64,000 nucleotides of DNA from JAILLW01 sp045629045 (GCA_045629045.1 JAZQQM010000055.1:1-64000), one strand, 5' to 3'. Positions 1 through 8,599 are shown, numbered from the stretch's first letter. A program made the numbers and translations. The notes: a model not told the origin generated them from the sequence alone.

Positions 1-1142
1 GGATCTCTTTCAAGGAAGAGCTGCTGCTGAATGCTCTGGGGAAGGATATCAAATACTGCAAATGATTCTGCTGTAAGTCCTGCCTTAATGAAATCATACT
101 TAGCTGCCCAATCGGGAAGAGCATTGAACTCATCTGTCTTAGCGCCTGCAAGTAATTCATTGATTTCTGCAATAAGCTTAGAGAACTCGGGAACGAATTC
201 TACAATACCTTCGGGGATAATAGCAACACCGAAGTTGTTACCGTTATTTCCTCTCTTCTCAACTGCATCTGCGATATAGTTTGTAATCTGAGCAAGAGTC
301 ATCTTCTTAGCTGCAACTTCTTCACCGATAAGGCAGATGTTAGGCTGTGTCTCAAGAGCACACTCAAGTGCTACGTGAGAAGCGCTACGTCCCATAACCT
401 TGATGAAGTGCCAGTACTTCTTAGCAGAGTTGGCATCTCTTTCGATGTTACCGATAAGCTCAGAGTATGTCTTTGTAGCTGTATCAAAACCGAATGAAGC
501 TTCGATATCTTCGTTCTTTAAGTCACCGTCGATTGTCTTTGGACATCCGATAACCTGAATTCCTGTATTGTTAGCTGCCATGTACTCAGCAAGAGTTGCA
601 GCATTTGTATTTGAATCATCACCACCGATGATTACGATAGCTGTAAGACCGTTCTGCTTAGCAAATTCTGCTACTGTATTGAACTGCTCTTTAGTTTCAA
701 GCTTTGTTCTTCCCGAACCGATGATATCAAAACCACCTGTATTTCTATAAGCATCGATGAATGCATCATCGAACTCAACATAGTCGTTCTTCAAAAGTCC
801 GTCAGGGCCGCCCTTGAATCCAAGCAAAACGTTGTCCTTATTGGTTGCCTTAAGAGCATCGTAAAGACCGCTTATAACGTTATGTCCGCCGGGTGCCTGA
901 CCACCTGAAAGGATAACACCTACAACCTGCTTCTTAGCAGCAGATGTGTTCTTACCCTTCATAAATGTAATTTCGTTCTTACCGTATGTATTAGGGAAAA
1001 GTGCTTTAATCTTATCCTGATCAGCTACGCTCTCGGTAGCATTGCCATCCTTAACACAAATTTCTTCGATACCGTTTCTAAGCATTCCGGGAAGCTTAGG
1101 GCTGTACTCGTATCTTGCCTGCTGTAATGGTGAAAGATTCAT
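1..1142 (-). CDS. pfp: PPi-dependent 6-phosphofructokinase (Pfp), C-terminus cut by window
   Basis: The N-terminal 380 codons are present; the gene runs off the left edge. The product would phosphorylate fructose 6-phosphate with pyrophosphate (EC 2.7.1.90) in cytosolic glycolysis/gluconeogenesis. Seen in the sequence: the nucleotide-loop motif GGQAPGGHN, then GGDDSNTNA, then CPKTIDGDL, then MGRSASHVALE. The Asp pair in GGDDS and the Lys in PKTIDGD are the residues that mark pyrophosphate rather than ATP use in this family. The long N-terminal extension before GGQAPGG is typical of the long Pfp type found in Clostridia and plants. The start MNLSPLQQ is preceded by AAAGGAG 8 nt upstream. It appears to be a single-gene unit, separated by about 170 nt and a terminator from the exporter gene upstream of it on the same strand. 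Confidence 0.93.
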   Translation of the reverse strand, partial: MNLSPLQQARYEYSPKLPGMLRNGIEEICVKDGNATESVADQDKIKALFPNTYGKNEITFMKGKNTSAAKKQVVGVILSGGQAPGGHNVISGLYDALKATNKDNVLLGFKGGPDGLLKNDYVEFDDAFIDAYRNTGGFDIIGSGRTKLETKEQFNTVAEFAKQNGLTAIVIIGGDDSNTNAATLAEYMAANNTGIQVIGCPKTIDGDLKNEDIEASFGFDTATKTYSELIGNIERDANSAKKYWHFIKVMGRSASHVALECALETQPNICLIGEEVAAKKMTLAQITNYIADAVEKRGNNGNNFGVAIIPEGIVEFVPEFSKLIAEINELLAGAKTDEFNALPDWAAKYDFIKAGLTAESFAVFDILPQSIQQQLFLERD

Positions 1143-1217
1143 AGTAAAACTCCTTTATATATATGAAAATTAATAACTAACCATTAGATATACTAATTTA
1201 TTTCCTTCAAAAAGTAA

Positions 1218-1250
1218 AGGATTATCCGTCAAAGATAGACGAATAATCCT
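1218..1250 (-). terminator. Terminator after cation antiporter gene
   Basis: A 13-bp stem with one mismatch (AGGATTAT-C-CGTC against GACGAATAATCCT) with an 8-nt-type loop. On the minus strand it is followed by TTTACTTTTTG, so it suits termination of the antiporter transcript; on the plus strand it is followed by ATATTTTTA. Confidence 0.6.
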
Positions 1251-1312
1251 ATATTTTTACGCAGGTACAAAAATATCAATACCGCTAAACTTATATCGGT
1301 ACAAAGATATCA

Positions 1313-2374
1313 TTAACCGATAAACTGATATGCACAGAATGCTGCATAAATGCAAAGCAGTAAAACGCCCTGCCATCTGCTAAGCTTTCCCTTAACGAGT
1401 ACGGGGATTGTCATTATTCCCATAACTACGAATATAAGCGGTGTGTCAACCAGTAACGCCTTATATGTTTCAATTCCTGCAAATGTGGTTTTTGCAAAAC
1501 CTGCATCCGCCAAACTGAAAGGTCCGATTGTAACCGAAAGTCCGGATACCAAAACCAAATTAAAAAGATTAGCTCCGCAAATATTTCCGACAGACAAAGC
1601 TCCGTGTCCCTTGACCAAAGATGTTACTGCCGTAACAAGTTCCGGAAGCGAAGTTCCCAGCGCAACAAAGGTAAGGGCTATAACTGTCTCAGGAACACCA
1701 AATGCCTCGGCAATAATGATACCGTTATCTACCAAGAGATTAGCTCCCCATGCGATAAGTGCGGCACCTACGACAAGTAAAATAAGAAGCAGCCATATAG
1801 GCTTTTCTTTTTCAGGTTTGGAATTATCGCTCGAAGCTGCTTTCGACTCATCCGAAGGCAGATTTGAAGCTTCGGCAACCGGTGATTCAACAGCCTGTTC
1901 AACGGCCGTCCCTGCATTCTTGGACTTCATGGCGCTCTTAACATTAATCACCATATAAATCAGGAAAATTGCAAGAAGAATGAAACCTACAGGTCTTGAA
2001 AATGTTCCCGTTACATATGCTGTTCCCGCATAGAATGCGGCCGAAATGAAATAGAATATTACAGGAACAATCATTGACTTCTTATCAACCTTGGCAGGCT
2101 TGATTGCAATAGTAATTGCCGCAATCAAAGAAGTGTTGCATATAATCGAGCCTACTGCATTTCCGTATGCCATCTGCCCGTGTCCTATGGCAGCCGACGA
2201 AGCCGATACCATAACCTCCGGCAGTGTTGTTCCTATGGAAACAACAGTAGCTCCTATAAGCAAATCCGGTATGTGAAATTTCTTGGCGACACCCGCTGCT
2301 CCGTCAACGAACCAATCGCCGCCTTTAATTAACAAAACAAGTCCGAGTACGAACCATAATATAGGTACTAACAT
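1313..2374 (-). CDS. Calcium/sodium antiporter, CaCA family (YrbG-like)
   Basis: About 353 residues of very hydrophobic sequence with the two inverted alpha-repeat motifs of the Ca2+:cation antiporter family: GATVVSIGTTLPEVMVS in the N-terminal half and ALTFVALGTSLPELVTAV in the C-terminal half, each with the acidic residue that binds Ca2+/Na+. A hydrophilic acidic/serine-rich loop separates the halves. It would exchange Ca2+ or Na+ at the membrane. I place the start at MLVPIL (2374) because GGAGG sits 6 nt before this ATG. An upstream ATG at 2386 would put the ribosome site inside the coding region. The ion preference cannot be told from sequence. Confidence 0.88.
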   Translation of the reverse strand: MLVPILWFVLGLVLLIKGGDWFVDGAAGVAKKFHIPDLLIGATVVSIGTTLPEVMVSASSAAIGHGQMAYGNAVGSIICNTSLIAAITIAIKPAKVDKKSMIVPVIFYFISAAFYAGTAYVTGTFSRPVGFILLAIFLIYMVINVKSAMKSKNAGTAVEQAVESPVAEASNLPSDESKAASSDNSKPEKEKPIWLLLILLVVGAALIAWGANLLVDNGIIIAEAFGVPETVIALTFVALGTSLPELVTAVTSLVKGHGALSVGNICGANLFNLVLVSGLSVTIGPFSLADAGFAKTTFAGIETYKALLVDTPLIFVVMGIMTIPVLVKGKLSRWQGVLLLCIYAAFCAYQFIG

Positions 2375-2462
2375 TTTTTCCTCCATTTACATATATATTT
2401 TAGTTTGTCCAAAGTGTATACCTTTGTACAACAACATAATCTATAATAATCACTCATGTTGA

Positions 2463-3026
2463 TTAAAAAAATACGTTACAACGTAAAAAATCATCCGTTG
2501 CATTCATAACTTCTTTCAGTGTATTAATATCTTTGTGAGCCTCGCCGCACTCAAGTGAATGGTTGCACCCGGGGTATATTATAAGTTCCGTTTCACGATT
2601 TTGAGCCAGGCGCTTAACCTCATCAAGACTCGACCAGGGATCCTCATCTCCTATAAATGCAATTGCATCCTTGGTTACAGGTACCCCAAAGGTCGCCTCA
2701 ACCGGTGTATACAAAACAAGGCGTGCTCTAATATTGTGTTCATTGCAATATCTGGTTGCAAGTACCGTTCCTATGCTTTTGCCGACCATAAGAACTTCAT
2801 CATATATAGTAAAATCCACAGCACTTAATCTCTCACATGCCTGCTCATATGCCATCTCCGCGGCCTGCATCATAAGTTCTTTATTCCCGCGGACTTTGGC
2901 CGGCAGGTCATGATATTCGACACATAACTCTTCATATTTATGGTTACGTGCTATCTTACGTGCGTAATATATCAAAGGTTTGTCATTCGTATATCCGATT
3001 CCCGGAAAGAATACAGCAAGTTTCAT
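2463..3026 (-). CDS. Alpha/beta hydrolase-like protein, small
   Basis: A 187-residue soluble protein with an alpha/beta-hydrolase pattern: an oxyanion-type N-terminal strand (AVFFPGIGYT), a nucleophile elbow GKSIGTVLA, an acid-strand motif FIGDEDPW, and a late His in GCNHSLE. This fits a dienelactone-hydrolase/BAAT-like catalytic triad Ser-Asp-His. No substrate can be assigned. The ribosome site GGAG lies 6 nt before the ATG. It follows the RluA-type gene by about 40 nt on the same strand, so the two are probably co-transcribed. Confidence 0.72.
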   Translation of the reverse strand: MKLAVFFPGIGYTNDKPLIYYARKIARNHKYEELCVEYHDLPAKVRGNKELMMQAAEMAYEQACERLSAVDFTIYDEVLMVGKSIGTVLATRYCNEHNIRARLVLYTPVEATFGVPVTKDAIAFIGDEDPWSSLDEVKRLAQNRETELIIYPGCNHSLECGEAHKDINTLKEVMNATDDFLRCNVFF

Positions 3027-3066
3027 AAAATCTCCAAATTTAATCTCTATTCGGGCCCATCTTAAA

Positions 3067-3984
3067 TTACCCGGTTATCAATTTCATATCCGAAGGCAGC
3101 GGTGCCGTCACCTTAACCCAATCCCCCGTAAGCGGATTGACAAGCGACATTCTGTGACAGTGAAGAGCCTGGCGTCTAAGTCCTTCTTTATCATAATTGT
3201 CGGGATCATACAGTCTGTCTCCCAGCAACGGATGACCCACATGCTTCATGTGAACACGAATCTGGTGGGTTCGGCCTGTCAGCAGATTAAACTCCACATA
3301 CGATGTGTTATGTAAACCATCATATCTGATTACTTTATACCCCGTAACCGCTCTTTCACCATTTTCATAATCTACGAATCTTTCGATGGTGGAACCCGGA
3401 ACCCTTCCTATGGGGGCATCGATTATTCCTTCTGCCTCTTCAAGTTTGCTCCGTACAAGCGCGACATACACTTTGTCAATCCGGCGGGCCTTAACCATGG
3501 TGGAAAGCATGCTGCCCGCAAGGCCGTTCTTGGCAACCAGTACTGCCCCTGTGGTATCCCTGTCCAATCTGTTAAGTGAACGAAAGACAAAGCTTAATCC
3601 CTGTTCCCTGAAATAATACGCAAGAGCGTTGGCAAGTGTATTGTCATAGTTATTCATGGAAGGATGTGTGGGCATATCGGCTGGCTTATTAACAATTATC
3701 ATATCCTCATCCTCATAAAGTATATCAAGTTCCATCTTAACCGGAGGAATCTTGGGGGAGGAAAGGTCTTCACGATAATTAATTATAAGCTCATCCCCCG
3801 TCTTAAGTTTGTCACAGGTCCGATGACGCTGCCCGTTAAGCATAATTCCGTCTTCAAGGTACTTAATATATGTTATGGATGAAGTCGCATAATTCTTTTT
3901 CTTAAGGAAATCCGAAATCTTCATTCCCTCATATTCTGTTGATATACAATATACAAGCCTTCTGTCCATGGTAACAATAATCAC
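3067..3984 (-). CDS. RluA-family pseudouridine synthase
   Basis: About 305 residues. An S4-like RNA-binding segment lies at the N-terminus (ISDFLKKKNY ... GDELIINYRED). The RluA catalytic motif SLNRLDRDTTG carries the catalytic Asp (LDRDTTG), and the C-terminal GRTHQIRVHMKHVGHPLLGD motif is typical. The enzyme isomerises uridine in rRNA or tRNA; the site is not predictable (RluC/RluD-like). The start is uncertain: the longest frame begins with GTG at 3984, while an ATG 15 nt inside (3969, MDRRL) is equally possible, and neither has a good Shine-Dalgarno. It is divergent from the GH31 gene. Confidence 0.88.
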   Translation of the reverse strand: MIIVTMDRRLVYCISTEYEGMKISDFLKKKNYATSSITYIKYLEDGIMLNGQRHRTCDKLKTGDELIINYREDLSSPKIPPVKMELDILYEDEDMIIVNKPADMPTHPSMNNYDNTLANALAYYFREQGLSFVFRSLNRLDRDTTGAVLVAKNGLAGSMLSTMVKARRIDKVYVALVRSKLEEAEGIIDAPIGRVPGSTIERFVDYENGERAVTGYKVIRYDGLHNTSYVEFNLLTGRTHQIRVHMKHVGHPLLGDRLYDPDNYDKEGLRRQALHCHRMSLVNPLTGDWVKVTAPLPSDMKLITG

Positions 3985-4079
3985 TTAATTCACTTCATAC
4001 ACAATTAGATATTTTATCACATTTGGGCTTATTTTACGCGATTTATGTAGATAGCCGCAATTAAAAAAATAAAAAATGC

Positions 4080-4108
4080 TTGCATTCGGAAAACGTTTTC
4101 TGTATACT
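4080..4108 (+). promoter_or_regulatory. Promoter of GH31 gene with operator in the spacer
   Basis: The -35 TTGCAT (4080-4085) and -10 TATACT (4103-4108) are 17 bp apart. The spacer contains the perfect palindrome GAAAACGTTTTC (4089-4100), shaped like LacI-family or CcpA sites, so a bound repressor would block RNA polymerase directly. Confidence 0.72.
4089..4100. promoter_or_regulatory. LacI/CcpA-type operator palindrome
   Basis: GAAAACGTTTTC is a perfect 12-bp palindrome centred on ACGT between the -35 and -10 boxes. It matches the core of cre sites (AANCGNTT) but not both outer bases. A similar sequence occurs upstream of the cellobiose phosphorylase promoter (37765-37778). Confidence 0.55.
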
Positions 4109-4190
4109 CGTTGCAGAAGCTACAGCCAGAAGAAATATCTTTTGGCATAAATACACGGTTATGGAGGCTTCTCATGGCAGGAGGTGTTTC

Positions 4191-6050
4191 ATGAATACAA
4201 GATATGTTTTCGGAAATCCGATAGAAACCGAAGCAGTACTTACCAAAATAGAGCCGTCCTTCTTCGTGGACGGCGAATTTCTGACACTTGTACCGGATCA
4301 TTCCGTAATAGATGAAGCCGATAAAGGATATCTTTTTACATTAACACTGGAGGACAAAGATATCGTCTACGGTTTAGGGGAAAGCGTTCGCGGAATTAAC
4401 AAACGCGGTCATAAATACGTGAGTTTCAACTCAGACGACCCGTTACATACGGAAGACAAGAATTCGTTGTACGGCGCTCACAATTTCATTCTCATAAGTT
4501 CCCCTGCTCACAATTTGGGACTTTTCGTTGATAATCCCGGTCGTATTGTCTGGGACATCGGCTATCGTGACCTTAATAAACTGTATATCTATATTGAATC
4601 GGATTCTTTTGAAATAGACATATACTCGGGATTTGATACCCCGGAAGATACCGTACGTGCTTTCCGTAAGGATATCGGCCCAAGCTATATTCCTCCCAGG
4701 TGGGCTTTCGGCTATGCCCAGAGCCGCTGGGGATACAGCAGTTCTTCCGACATTCGCGAAATTTACGAAAACTACAAGGCAGCCGATCTTCCTCTTGATA
4801 TGATTTACGTTGATATCGATTATATGGACAGCTACAAGGATTTTACCATTAATCGCAATACCTTCGGGGATTTTGAAAGGCTGGTATCGGAAATGAAGGA
4901 GGCAGGGGTTCACCTTATCCCGATTATTGACGGCGGTGTCAAAATAGAAAAGGGTTATACACTTTATGAGGAAGGTGTTGCAAACAACTACTTCTGCAAG
5001 GACGAAAACGGCGACGATTTCGTAGTCGGAGTGTGGCCCGGCGATTGTCTTTTCCCGGACTTCTTAAATGATGATGCCCGTGCCTGGTTCGGCTCAAAAT
5101 ATAAATATCTTCTTGATATGGGAATCGACGGTTTCTGGAATGATATGAATGAGCCCGCAATCTTCTATTCCAAGAAACATCTTGCGGAAGTTTTTGACCG
5201 GTTGGAGGATTTTAAATCGAAGGAACTTGACTTAAACAATTTCTTCGAATTCAAAGGTCTGGTAGAAGGAATTAACAATAATATCAATGACTACAAATCC
5301 TTCTATAACAATTACAAGGGTAAAACTTATAATCATTACGACGTACATAATCTCTACGGATATTACATGAGCCGCGGAGCCATGGAAGAAATTAAGAAAC
5401 TGGCCCCGGACAAAGATATACTCCTAATCTCCCGTTCGTCATATGTCGGAATGCACCGTTATGCCGGAATCTGGCAGGGAGATAACTGCTCTATGTGGTC
5501 CCATCTTCTTATGAATCTTAAGATGATGCCTTCTCTTAATATGTGCGGTTTCCTTTTTACAGGAGCTGATATGGGAGGATTCGGTGCCAATACGACAGAA
5601 GACTTGATGCTTAGATGGACAGCACTTAACCTGTTCATTCCCCTTATGCGTAATCATTCTGCCCTTGGCACAAGGCAGCAGGAATTCTATCAGTTCGAGA
5701 ATCTTGATTTGTTCAGGAATTTGATGTTTGCAAGGACACAGATGATTCCGCTTATTTATGATACTTATGTGAAGGCGGTCGAAACCGGCTCAATGATGTT
5801 CAAGCCATTAGGTTTTGAATATTCCGATGATGATATTGCACGGGAAATTGAAGACCAGCTATTGTTCGGAGACAAAATAATGATAGCCCCTGTCGTTAAT
5901 CAGAATGTTTCCGGCCGAGTTGTATATTTCCCCGAGCCTATGAAAGAAATACGCTTTGAAAATATGCAGCGCATTGAAGGCCCCGTTTATGATAAGGGCT
6001 ATCACTACATAGAACTGCCTCTGGGTGTTGTTAATTACTTTGTATATTAA
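4191..6050 (+). CDS. Glycoside hydrolase family 31 alpha-glucosidase
   Basis: A 619-residue cytosolic enzyme of the GH31 family, which cleaves terminal alpha-linked glucose (or alpha-xylose) from oligosaccharides. The nucleophile region reads GIDGFWNDMNEP with the catalytic Asp at about residue 318. The acid/base region reads YAGIWQGDNCSMW with Asp at about 431, and FTGADMGGFG follows. There is no signal peptide. An insertion of about 70 residues after the nucleophile is common in bacterial members. The start MNTRYVFG is chosen because AGGAGG lies 5 nt upstream; an in-frame ATG at 4080 overlaps the promoter and is not used. Transcription probably starts near 4115. Substrate (maltose/isomaltose-type or other) remains open. 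Confidence 0.9.
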   Translation: MNTRYVFGNPIETEAVLTKIEPSFFVDGEFLTLVPDHSVIDEADKGYLFTLTLEDKDIVYGLGESVRGINKRGHKYVSFNSDDPLHTEDKNSLYGAHNFILISSPAHNLGLFVDNPGRIVWDIGYRDLNKLYIYIESDSFEIDIYSGFDTPEDTVRAFRKDIGPSYIPPRWAFGYAQSRWGYSSSSDIREIYENYKAADLPLDMIYVDIDYMDSYKDFTINRNTFGDFERLVSEMKEAGVHLIPIIDGGVKIEKGYTLYEEGVANNYFCKDENGDDFVVGVWPGDCLFPDFLNDDARAWFGSKYKYLLDMGIDGFWNDMNEPAIFYSKKHLAEVFDRLEDFKSKELDLNNFFEFKGLVEGINNNINDYKSFYNNYKGKTYNHYDVHNLYGYYMSRGAMEEIKKLAPDKDILLISRSSYVGMHRYAGIWQGDNCSMWSHLLMNLKMMPSLNMCGFLFTGADMGGFGANTTEDLMLRWTALNLFIPLMRNHSALGTRQQEFYQFENLDLFRNLMFARTQMIPLIYDTYVKAVETGSMMFKPLGFEYSDDDIAREIEDQLLFGDKIMIAPVVNQNVSGRVVYFPEPMKEIRFENMQRIEGPVYDKGYHYIELPLGVVNYFVY

Positions 6051-6054
6051 AATA

Positions 6055-6094
6055 AAAAATGTGTCAGAAAGAACCATCCTTCTGACACATTTTT
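6055..6094. terminator. Bidirectional terminator, variant of the TGTGACAG hairpin family
   Basis: A perfect 15-bp stem (AAAAATGTGTCAGAA with its complement) around the 10-nt loop AGAACCATCC, between convergent genes, with T-runs on both strands. The loop and stem resemble the dispersed TGTGACAG/AGAACCGTCC units found elsewhere in the window, so it is probably a diverged single unit. Confidence 0.85.
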
Positions 6095-6095
6095 A

Positions 6096-7031
6096 TTAGA
6101 ATGCAATTTTTATATCACCGCTTGTGGTATCAATAGTGATTTTGTTATTTTTTCCGTTTTTAGTTACATATGTATGTTCCATCTCCATGGTGTCAACTTC
6201 AATATCACCCGAAAGAGTATTAATGGCATAATCATAATCCGATACGTTACCTCTAAGATCCATGTTTACATCGGCAGATGTGCCGCTAATATAAACATTC
6301 TTAAAATCGCAATCGGTTGCCTCAATTTCGCCTGATGTAATATTGGCATTAAGTTCATCGGCTACTGCATTATTTGCGATTAATTCTCCGGATGTGGAAT
6401 TGAATATAATCTTCTTGGATGTAGTATCATTAAGGTTCACCGCGCCTGATGTATGATCCATACTGATTTCATCGATTTTGCATGAATTCATTACCGCATT
6501 ACCGCTTGTGGAATCAAGTTTAAGATTGGCTGATGCAATATCGGTAACCTTTGCATCACCTGATGTCTGAGCAACATGTCCTTCCACATTTACACTTTCA
6601 ATACTTATATCACCCGATGTGACCGTGATGTCAGTTTTGATAACCTCATCTGACGGAACCGTCAGTTTATAGTAAACACTTGCATTTATTACATTAACAT
6701 TTCCAATCTTAGGCTGTTTTACAATAAGTTTTCCGCTTTGTTCCTTAACCTCCGGAATAAGTTCCTCGGGAGCACTTATTTCGAGTTCGTATTTATCACC
6801 TTTAAGGATATAAATATCAGTTAATGTTGCTTCAATCTGTAATTCCTCAAAGGGTGAAATTTCCTTTGTTTCTTTTATTATATCCTCTTCTGTTACGGTA
6901 ATCCCGCTATATATACCAAAGATTCCGGGGCTGATCTGTCCGTTAAATACTTTTCCGATTGCAAAAATAACAATACCTGCAGCAATCAGCATCCCCGCTA
7001 TAATACATAACCATCTAACTGTATTTTTCAT
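6096..7031 (-). CDS. DUF4097-type beta-repeat protein with N-terminal membrane anchor
   Basis: A 311-residue protein. Residues about 8-28 form one membrane segment, and the rest is a repetitive beta-helix-like region with recurring short motifs of the type SGDIxI, TSGD and TSGEI spaced about 20 residues apart, the pattern of DUF4097/putative auto-transporter adhesin head domains. The function is unknown. In Firmicutes such proteins are typically encoded with a HAAS/DUF1700 membrane protein and a PadR regulator, exactly as here (7044-7950), and are thought to act in envelope-stress sensing. It ends at the convergent terminator shared with the GH31 gene. Confidence 0.8.
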   Translation of the reverse strand: MKNTVRWLCIIAGMLIAAGIVIFAIGKVFNGQISPGIFGIYSGITVTEEDIIKETKEISPFEELQIEATLTDIYILKGDKYELEISAPEELIPEVKEQSGKLIVKQPKIGNVNVINASVYYKLTVPSDEVIKTDITVTSGDISIESVNVEGHVAQTSGDAKVTDIASANLKLDSTSGNAVMNSCKIDEISMDHTSGAVNLNDTTSKKIIFNSTSGELIANNAVADELNANITSGEIEATDCDFKNVYISGTSADVNMDLRGNVSDYDYAINTLSGDIEVDTMEMEHTYVTKNGKNNKITIDTTSGDIKIAF

Positions 7032-7043
7032 TTATCTGTTCTC

Positions 7044-7622
7044 CTAATCATTTGTACTATGTTTCTTCGAAAAAATTCTACCCATCAAACCGGCTATTGC
7101 CTTACATAATTCAACCGTACCAACTACAGCAAGAATACCTATACCGGCCATCATAAAGCTTACTCCGATCCCTACAATAATTGACGCGATACCTCCAAGG
7201 AAAAATGCTTTGAAGAATCCGATAACCGCACCTACTGCCAATGCCACGCCCACAACACCAAGGACAAGCAGTAATGTAAATACTAAAACAGCAAGTGTCA
7301 ATGCAAGGGCAAATACAGTAATGGCAAAGGGTAAAGATAAAGGAAGTGAGAAAATTCCTAAAATCACCAGCCATACTACTTTTCCGGAGCCTTTAAGACT
7401 TCTGTTTTCTTTTTGTTCCTCAACTGCCTTCGCCGTACAGTTTTCTATTATGCTCTTAGCCACTTCCTTGGGTGTTCCGAGTTTAACCGTTACATCCTCG
7501 TAATCGTTTATTTCCATATCTCCTAAATATTCTTCATAATAGGAAATTGCATCTTCTCTGTCCTCTTTAGGTAAGTGTCTAAGGCAGTCATTTAATTCTT
7601 TAATAAATTCTGTCTTATTCAT
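7044..7622 (-). CDS. HAAS-domain (DUF1700) membrane protein
   Basis: A 192-residue protein. The N-terminal 60 residues (MNKTEFIKELNDCLRHLPKEDRED... YYEEYLGD) match the HAAS signalling domain (DUF1700), followed by a charged linker and three or so membrane segments rich in Val/Ala/Leu/Gly. I choose the ATG at 7622 (MNKTEF); the longer frame starting MQWMRRK lies inside padR. Its start overlaps the padR stop by 8 nt, which suggests translational coupling. HAAS domains are known to pair with PadR-like regulators. The role is inferred to be transmission of a membrane signal to PadR or to the DUF4097 protein encoded next. Confidence 0.85.
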   Translation of the reverse strand: MNKTEFIKELNDCLRHLPKEDREDAISYYEEYLGDMEINDYEDVTVKLGTPKEVAKSIIENCTAKAVEEQKENRSLKGSGKVVWLVILGIFSLPLSLPFAITVFALALTLAVLVFTLLLVLGVVGVALAVGAVIGFFKAFFLGGIASIIVGIGVSFMMAGIGILAVVGTVELCKAIAGLMGRIFSKKHSTND

Positions 7623-7950
7623 TTTCTGTCCCTTTCTCCTCATCCACTGCATTAATCAGTTCATCAATTCGTTTCTTATAGTCTTCCCATTCATCACGGT
7701 AAAAGGTAAGTATCTCTTTACCCTTTTCGGTAATGGCATAGTACCTTCTGTTCCTTCCCTGATAGGGTACATCGTATGTTGTAAGGTATTCTGACTTCTG
7801 AAGTCTTCGAAGCACCGGATACAATGTGGATTCCGAAATATCAACAACCTGCTGTGTCTTTTGGGTTAATGTATATCCGTAAGCATCATTGTTATTAACT
7901 ATTCCGAGAACACAGGCATCAAGAAGCGGTGCATTAATCTGATAAGTCAT
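7615..7950 (-). CDS. PadR-family transcriptional regulator
   Basis: A 111-residue winged-helix protein with the PadR signature: LLDACVLGIV, GYTLTQKTQQVVDISESTLYPVLRRLQKSEYL, then a beta-wing (YQGRNRRYYAITEKG) and a short C-terminal dimerisation helix. First gene of a three-gene operon padR-HAAS-DUF4097. The ribosome site GAGGAG lies upstream of the ATG. A very strong promoter precedes it (8010-8038). PadR regulators commonly repress their own operon, so autoregulation is likely but not shown. Confidence 0.92.
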   Translation of the reverse strand: MTYQINAPLLDACVLGIVNNNDAYGYTLTQKTQQVVDISESTLYPVLRRLQKSEYLTTYDVPYQGRNRRYYAITEKGKEILTFYRDEWEDYKKRIDELINAVDEEKGTENE

Positions 7951-8009
7951 AATCTGTTCTCCTCTCTTTATACATAGAAATTTATCGCGCGTTCTTGTTT
8001 CTGTATAAT

Positions 8010-8038
8010 ACTATATAGCGTATAATATTATTTGTCAA
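8010..8038 (-). promoter_or_regulatory. Promoter of padR operon
   Basis: On the minus strand TTGACA (8033-8038) and TATAGT (8010-8015) are 17 bp apart. The sequence TATTATAC is repeated directly within and next to the -10 region, a possible PadR binding site. Confidence 0.75.
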
Positions 8039-8082
8039 CATATATTATATTAAAATTTGATTAAAAGGAAATTAAAGAAGAT

Positions 8083-8283
8083 GAGGCGCTTCATTTTGAC
8101 ACATTTTAGTTATACATAATACGAGCAATATTATCAGTATTCGAGTCGCTTTCGCTCCATTAGTCTTGCGTACGTTACTAGACTCGAAAGAACCTCGTCA
8201 AGTAACGCGTAGACTAAGGCTCTCATACTGACAATATTGCTCGTATTCAAATACACTCTACCCATGTCAAAACGAACCGTCTC
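8083..8283. repeat. Nested palindromic element, type D
   Basis: Diverged outer inverted units lie at 8083-8104 and 8264-8283 (GAGGCGCTTCATTTTGACA against TGTCAAAACGAACCGTCTC), which resemble the TGTGACAG/GGGACGG units elsewhere. Inside is a 23-bp stem (8118-8140 with 8225-8247, one mismatch) and a further stem pairing TTAGTCT-GCG-GTTAC with its complement. There is no protein-coding sequence. A third copy of the stem arm is present at 8563-8591. Confidence 0.7.
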
Positions 8284-8303
8284 TTTAATTCGAAGAAGCG
8301 GAA

Positions 8304-8519
8304 GGCGCTTCCCGATATCTACTAAACTTTCTTTGGGAGTTTGTGTGTATTTCTTAGTGTTGTAAGTCTCAGGCATGCGCATGCAGGAAGCATGCGCAAG
8401 AACTAATTGAGCCATGGATGGCGAATAGTTCGGTGCCGTGTCTATTAGAAAATCCAATTCACAACACTTAGAAATACTAGCAAACGTACATGAAAGTTTA
8501 GTAGATATCGGGAAGCGCC
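8304..8519. repeat. Nested palindromic element, type A, copy 1
   Basis: A perfect 27-bp outer stem (8304-8330 with 8493-8519) encloses an inner stem TTCTTAGTGTTG / CAACACTTAGAA (8351-8362 with 8462-8473), a perfect hairpin GCGCATGC-AGGAA-GCATGCGC (8377-8397), and the conserved core starting GAACTAATTGAGCC and ending TTCGGTGCCG (8400-8438). The core is nearly identical in copies at 13896-13934 and 18590-18628. This copy lies beside the type D element and lacks its own clear TGTGACAG ends. Confidence 0.85.
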
Positions 8520-8537
8520 TGCTGTCTTTCAAATTAA

Positions 8538-8564
8538 AAGGCGACTCCATTCATAGGAATCGCC
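8538..8564 (-). terminator. Terminator after MATE gene (8600-9955)
   Basis: Stem AGGCGACTCC / GGAATCGCCT (8538-8547 with 8555-8564, one mismatch). On the minus strand the stem is followed by TTTTAATTT. Confidence 0.7.
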
Positions 8565-8591
8565 TCGAATACTGATAATATTGCTCGTATT
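8563..8591. repeat. Third copy of the type D stem arm
   Basis: This segment is the reverse complement of 8118-8145 except for one inserted T. It lies 320 nt from the second arm and on the far side of the type A element, so the 8.1-8.6 kb region is a composite of several palindromes. Confidence 0.75.
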
Positions 8592-8599
8592 ATATATAA

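Noticed and set aside
1350..1958. Plus-strand frame of 202 codons opposite the cation antiporter
   Set aside because: Shadow of a clearly supported membrane protein; codon pattern follows the other strand.
4080..4190. Upstream start of the GH31 gene at 4080
   Set aside because: This ATG lies within the promoter -35 region, whereas ATG 4191 has AGGAGG.
8134..8550. Open reading frame of 138 codons on the minus strand
   Set aside because: It runs through the nested palindromes and the conserved cores, has no ribosome site and no protein-like pattern.
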